A stretch of 64,000 nucleotides of DNA from Scleromitrula shiraiana (taxonomy: Eukaryota; Ascomycota; Leotiomycetes; Helotiales; Sclerotiniaceae), in NCBI GenBank assembly GCA_028455995.1, contig JABELC010000006.1:992001-1056000 (forward strand), written 5' to 3'. The notes beneath the pieces are model-generated. The model saw only the letters and a list, made by a program, of their open reading frames with translations, searched no databases and was not told where the DNA came from. Each line of letters starts with the position of its first letter. Position 1 is the stretch's first letter. The translations under genes were made by a program, and so were the position numbers. Positions 58,725-64,000 of the stretch are shown here, one piece after another.

Positions 58725-59832
58725 GAAGAGGTACTCTATAAACGTGTGAGATGTAGTATTTTTGTGTTTCGTTGCAAGGAAAATAAACATGTTCACAAAT
58801 TTATACATATACAGCAACTATAAGATAATTTTCTCTTCGTATACCGTCAAAGACCTCACTCATTCTTGTAAGACTATATGTGCAAGAATGGTATGTTTGG
58901 TCATGGTTTATAGTGCGTAGAGAGTGTGTAAATCACCTCCAGTGAGCTACACAGTTGTAGAGGGGTGTATACAAGCTAGAGAAGTGTGTATGAACCACAG
59001 TTTACCAGACGTTGACCTGCTGCGATTCAACCGGGCTGGTTTCATTTGGACATTATTAGATGCAGATGTAGATGAATCTTCACCACGTCTCTAAAAAAAG
59101 AAATTCATGATATGAGGCCTGCAAACCTGCAACTTCCTAATCATTCAAACGACCACACGCTGAAGCTTCGTTGGGTTGTTTTTAATCTCAAAAGCGGACG
59201 AGTTGCTTGTTCCCTAATTGAATCTCTTCATGTCACTATCTAGGACTGTATCTTTTCACAGTTCTACTTCATAATAAAGAAGTATCAATTTATCATTTTC
59301 GAGGACTTTTTCATCTCTTGGTAGTCTAATTACACAAATGAACAAAGAAGAGATTAGCATCAAGGCTCAATGTCAGAGTGCTTTCTTTGTTTGTATCAGC
59401 CACAAGATGCAGATTTTTATCTCGGGGTTCTAATTCTCAAAAGAAAGGCAAAACATCTAAGAACCGAGAACACATCCCCCATTACTGTTTCAATCAGTTC
59501 TATATACTTCAACGTCTCAATGTAAGTATACAACGCCGCCTAATTCTGATTAGAATCAATAGAGCATTTCTTGATTTAAGTCCTCGATCCTGTAGTCGCA
59601 GATAAATTTATAAATGCAAGTAGAAGTCCTTACTACATTGCAATCCCAATTTTGTTTGACATCTTGAATATAATCAAAGCAGCTTTATTGAACAGCTTTT
59701 CACGGCACCTGCCAAATCACCAATCACACGGGACCAGCCCTTTAACAAGATCGCTCGATATAAAATCCAATACACAAAGCTTCTATAGCGATACATGTTA
59801 CAAATCCCTTCTTTATCATAGACCAAGTCATC
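58725..59832. other. Intergenic spacer
   Basis: About 1.1 kb without a supported gene. It begins with the anmK 3' UTR. Frames at 59378-59605 and 59652-59861 show no motifs. Confidence 0.5.
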
Positions 59833-60108
59833 ATGGATACTACAGATTTTCTTTGTATTAGATGCAGACATCCTCGTGTTCGAGACCGTTCAAGATGTAC
59901 AGGTCTTGAAGAAGGAATTATTTGCAACACTTTTGCAACTTATAGGCTTTGTCGATCCGAGTATGAATCTCTATGTTTGTTTAAAATTTTGCTAGACTAA
60001 CTATTCGAGTTTAGGTTCCGTGTTACTTGGTGGGAACGTAGCTCTGTTCGATCTAGATCTGCTCAGTCAAGCAGACAGGCAACCCGTACAAGTTTCGCAT
60101 TTCGTTGA
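59833..60108 (+). CDS. Possible small Cys/Arg-rich protein
   Basis: Exons 59833-59960 and 60015-60108 (54-nt GT-AG intron) would encode 73 residues. The N-terminal half has CIRC, then CTGL, then IICNTF and LC, a spacing that could bind one zinc ion, and the C-terminal half is Arg/Ser-rich (ERSSVRSRSAQSSRQATRTS). There is no signal peptide. The clean splice signals and phase support a gene, but the size and lack of homology keep it doubtful. Confidence 0.33.
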
Positions 60109-60718
60109 TAGACGGAAATATCGGATAATATTGTGAAAAGGATTCTCTGTGGAAACTACTCCATGATATTGATCAATTTCTGATTTTGTTAGGTGTGTGG
60201 GACACTTAGGTTTAGTCGTTGTAAGCATAAGTGAGTGTTGGATGGATTATGGGGGTGGTTAAATGGAAACATGAGGAACTATTCGCCATTGGGTTAATTT
60301 GTTTCTTCAACAACTAGTTAGTCGTCATGGCACTACCCTTATTCTATACTTCTTTATCACAGTCAACATTATGACCACATTTGACGAGTTCTTTTTTTTT
60401 TCTTCTTTATTAGGTGAAAGTTGAAGATTAAAGCTGTAATGTCTAGTTGTGCTATTGGTCAATCATCATATCGTTTCTTATTCTCTTTATCATTATGACC
60501 GCTTCTGGTCAATTTTTTCCTTTATCGGCCAAATTTTGTAGCATTACAAAAAACAAACGATGACACCTCATGACTGGATGCTATTATTTTCCTTATCATT
60601 AGAGTTATAAAGTCTCATGAAATTGTTCAAAAGTGCCTATCAACATCATCTACATTCTCACTTTGTATTACAACTCTTTATCAGTATAACATTACAGTCA
60701 ACTAGCTAGCGTCTAAAC
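60109..60718. other. Intergenic, promoter of APH-like gene
   Basis: About 610 bp without a recognised gene. Near-repeats of a TCATTATGACC / GTCAATTTT phrase occur around 60360-60375 and 60480-60535. The end is the promoter of the 60719 gene. Confidence 0.45.
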
Positions 60719-61912
60719 ATGGATAACGATTGGCTACCCCCTTTGGATTCCATCAAGCCGATAACACCTGATCCTTATTGTAGCAAATTCTACACTCCTG
60801 AAGAGTGGGAAACGAAGCATAGAATGAATCAGGGGGCATGGCCTATATATCGAAGTATTAAAGAGATTGATGATGAAAAAGATGCTTGGTTGATATGTTC
60901 ACTCATTCTACGTCGTACCGAGGGACGTTCTGATAATGCTCTTTGGTATGATGAACAAGATAATTCAAGTTATACCATCACTGACGCTCCAAATCCACCA
61001 CCGAAAGCAACCTGGCGTGAGCCGATGACTGCCTGTTATAGAGAAGGGAATAACATACCTCTGATTGAGCGACTTGACATAGGAGCATGGGGTGTTGATT
61101 TTGCGACTTGGTCCATAGGGTATAGTGCCGTATTGAAATTCCGTTTCAAATGGTCGGAACATGACCTCTCTCCTGAATCTGCCACGCTAGACTGGCTTCA
61201 AGGCAAGCTTCCACCGGAATATAAAATACCAAAGACAATATATCATACAATTCAGATGAGAAGATTCATTGAGTTTCAAACACAACTTTACGGTTTGTCT
61301 TTGGATCAAGCCTGGATGGGCCTTACAAGACAAAGACAAGGAGCCTACCAAATAGCCATGGCAAACTTATGCAAGGAGTTGGCAAGGTTTACCAGCGACA
61401 AAATCGGCACTGTAGAGGGGAAAGGTATCCGCGACTCTATGATGACCGTAAGAGCAAACCCTGAAATGATTTGGTCGAACCCAGAGAACACCATGAAGAG
61501 TTGGAGAGATACCCAACTACGACCGGGTCTCAGTGAAATAGTATTTGGTCATAATAATCTTTCAGGACAACACATCATTCTCATGGGAGACGGAAGTAAG
61601 GAAATCCCTGACATTGGAATTATCTCTTGGGGAAAAGCTGGATTTATCCCCAAGGCGTGGGTCAGAACGAAATATGCAGTAGATTTCGAACTTGATCTAC
61701 CCCACGTAAATCCCCTTGCGCCCAGGGTACTTTCTGGAATTACAAACCCGGCTCAATTTAGGTGGAATATGTATAGCTATTTGGGTGCTCCGCCGTACCT
61801 TTTTCCAGAACTAAGAAGGGAGTATTGGGATGCTTGCCCCAATCTTGTAAGAATGTTGGGCATCAACTTTGTGGAAGGAATAGCAACAATTGTTCAAGTA
61901 ATTGAGGACTAA
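60719..61912 (+). CDS. APH/kinase-fold protein lacking catalytic motifs
   Basis: Single exon, 397 residues, clean ATG after AAAC. The C-terminal third aligns by eye with fungal aminoglycoside-phosphotransferase-type kinases: EIVFGHNNLSGQHIILMGDG corresponds to the HGDL-x-x-x-N-I catalytic loop and DIGIISWGKAGFIPKAWVRT to the IIDWExAGxxPxYWE segment. At 278-281 the protein has HNNL instead of HGDL (Gly and catalytic Asp both changed to Asn), and at 303 it has Ser where the metal-binding Asp sits. A central block (KFRFKWSEHDLSPESATLDW) resembles the Lys/Glu region of the N-lobe. It is therefore probably a pseudokinase, cytosolic, with a binding or regulatory role, or an enzyme with altered chemistry. 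APH-like families are strongly expanded in filamentous fungi. Confidence 0.72.
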   Translation: MDNDWLPPLDSIKPITPDPYCSKFYTPEEWETKHRMNQGAWPIYRSIKEIDDEKDAWLICSLILRRTEGRSDNALWYDEQDNSSYTITDAPNPPPKATWREPMTACYREGNNIPLIERLDIGAWGVDFATWSIGYSAVLKFRFKWSEHDLSPESATLDWLQGKLPPEYKIPKTIYHTIQMRRFIEFQTQLYGLSLDQAWMGLTRQRQGAYQIAMANLCKELARFTSDKIGTVEGKGIRDSMMTVRANPEMIWSNPENTMKSWRDTQLRPGLSEIVFGHNNLSGQHIILMGDGSKEIPDIGIISWGKAGFIPKAWVRTKYAVDFELDLPHVNPLAPRVLSGITNPAQFRWNMYSYLGAPPYLFPELRREYWDACPNLVRMLGINFVEGIATIVQVIED

Positions 61913-64000
61913 AGCAAAAGATTGGGCTCTTAAAAGAAACGTTTTCATTTAAAAGTTGTTCTACCTGATATAAATAATCAAATTCCGCTTCCATAAACTT
62001 ACGTCATATGGTAATGATGCCATGTTATCTTGAGAAATGCCTACGTACAGCCCAAATCATTCAGGACAGTATTCAAGAACGGTTAGGTGGATCGACTTTT
62101 GTAGAATTAATATATCATACGAGGTGTCGATATCTTATGTGGCTCGCGTGAGGTAGGTAACAGAAAAATCGAAATCGGAATCGGAATTCGTACATGAGAC
62201 TATACAGTTGCAAAGAACTGATGACTTTTTCAGAAGGAGAATAAGCAATGTGGAATTGTTTTTATGTGCAGGTCGGAACTAGTTCATATTCTTGTTTGCT
62301 AGATATTTTCACTTTGTGAGTAGATATAACTTTCAGTTCTCAGCAATTTTTAATCGGCGTGATTAGCTAGAGACTGGAATGGGTCAAGGTAAAATGTAAT
62401 GATTTCAAGTTGAGATTCAACTGTGCAAGAGTACTTGTGTACCGCAAGGAGTCAAACGGTATAATCAAGGCGTCTCCTCACTTGTGAACATGGTAGAGCA
62501 ACTGATCTCAAGTTGGGATTATAATATCCACGTGTCTCCCGTGTTTGCCATGGTAGGGGCCGATAAACCCATTAGATTGACACCAAAGTATCTTCTAGTG
62601 TTTAACAACCGTGTTGGTTTGTTGCTATAGAGCTCGCTGATATCAAAGGGTCTTACGATGATGAAGCATGTGTAAACATGAGCATAAATGCAAACTGAAT
62701 AGAGATATAAACTGAATCTCCCAATTAAGTTCCGTTAATACGTTATGCATATACGTTATCATCAAATAAATTCACGTTGCAGAACAAAAGCCTTTAGAAA
62801 GTGAATAATATTGAATATTCGAAGATTCCAATCGGCTATTTGATATACTCTCTCACTCGAGCTTGCGATGCAAAATCAGACATCATATATCGTCAAACAT
62901 ATCAGATGATACTTGTGTGGAAACGCCTCGATAGTTTTTCCGCTCAACTACCGTAACGGAAGGATCTAGATATCAGGAAATCCAGCCCAATAAGAGGCTA
63001 TGCAAGAGGATCAACATTTCTAGCCAGAACAGAGGCCACGATTCAACATCCGGCTCGCCCATGAAACTGGGTAACAGTGGATTCTTTTCCCCAAATTCTT
63101 GTCATGGTCCTCGGGTAATCTTACTTAGGATCAAATCTGTGGATACTCTTGAGGTACTATAATCAAGTCATTGCTCTGTACCTTGCCAAATCTTTTATCT
63201 TAGTTCATCGCATTTATTAAAAAGGTATGCGGTAGAGGAGAGGGATCTGTGTTTGTATAAATAAGAAAGAATTGTGTCTGATTTTCCTCCTTGAGGTTTA
63301 GTGGAAAAGAGAAAGACTGCTCTCTGGTTTAGTATATGGAAATATGAATGTGTACCCTATCGGCAGTGACGGAATAGTACTACCAAAAAAGGTATGAACG
63401 CCTTTCTAACCAACGTGCATCTTGTGTAAATGCCTATGCAGAAACTGAGCTGAATTTCCTTAGGTCGCATTCGAAAGATATTCATATATTAGGTTTAAAT
63501 CCAGACTCCTTTGGTCGATTCTGTTCAAATATTAAGCTGAAAAGGTATATAACTTAGGATCGACGTATGCAGTGAAACGTTTGATTAGGATGACAACTTT
63601 TTTTCTTGGTGTGAATAATATATTGTGAGCTGAAAGAAAAAAAGAATCATATAATGAAAGGTATAGATATTGATTTGCTGTTCAGTTTGTGAATATGATG
63701 TTTATATCTGCCGAATACGTCGTTTCGAAGCCCAGGGTGAATCTTTTGAAGTACGGTATGTTGTGCTGCTGTCGAGCACTTATTAGACATATGAATATTT
63801 CATTTCATTCCAAATGTAAATGCCGAGATTTTCTGCAATATTTGTCCAATGAGAAATACTCTCGGATTTTGGTACTGGATAGGACTTGTCCGAAGATAAC
63901 GCGTACGATACAGGCCATAATTATATACGGTCAGTCTCGTCAGCATTAGGAATTCACTCGTATATTTACTAATACCTCCTCATTTGCCGACCGTTGAAAA
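61913..64000. other. Gene-poor right end of window
   Basis: About 2.1 kb with no supported gene. The frame at 63689-63949 has several cysteines but no signal peptide, splice partner or known motif. A gene beginning beyond the window edge cannot be excluded. Confidence 0.5.

Overview
The window is nuclear DNA of a filamentous ascomycete. Genes are split by short introns of about 50-100 bp with GT-AG borders. Products include fungus-specific families: a TRI12-type efflux pump, a Pth11-like rhodopsin-domain protein, a secreted carboxylesterase and a small cysteine-rich secreted protein. The family mix (GH79, GH43-CBM35, FAD oxidases, AT-rich spacers) suggests Helotiales, perhaps Sclerotiniaceae (Botrytis/Sclerotinia/Monilinia). 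That placement is inference from general resemblance, not from a search.

Layout. 0.8-9.4 kb: secreted PLC-like phosphodiesterase (-), a small protein with a 2OG-dioxygenase-like signature (+), a Gfo/Idh/MocA oxidoreductase (+) and an 8-exon MFS pump (+). 9.8-19.9 kb: a dense housekeeping block with adenylosuccinate synthetase (10 exons, two micro-exons), the urease accessory GTPase UreG, and three consecutive ribosome-biogenesis genes UTP7 (-), TSR1 (+), DIM1 (+). 20.3-25.5 kb: a five-exon small secreted cysteine-rich protein, a secreted carboxylesterase, a 534-bp element with 40-bp terminal inverted repeats, and a rhodopsin-domain gene carrying a premature stop. 28-40 kb: a His/Thr/Gly-rich repeat protein, a wrecked FAD-linked oxidase, a GT17 glycosyltransferase, a tail-anchored unknown and a polyamine-type MFS transporter. 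43-52.8 kb: decayed GH79, intact malate-type (TDT) transporter, decayed GH43-CBM35 and an unknown two-exon gene. 52.8-64 kb: sparse; holds an AnmK-like kinase, an APH-fold protein lacking the catalytic residues, and several uncertain models.

The main theme is contrast: core cell-biology genes are intact and tightly packed, while several secreted or accessory genes (FAD oxidase, GH79, GH43, the rhodopsin-domain receptor) are broken by stops, lost splice sites and frameshifts. The gene-poor spacers hold minisatellites and the inverted-repeat element. Exon boundaries were worked out by hand from splice signals, reading phase and family resemblance. No tRNA, rRNA or CRISPR array was seen.
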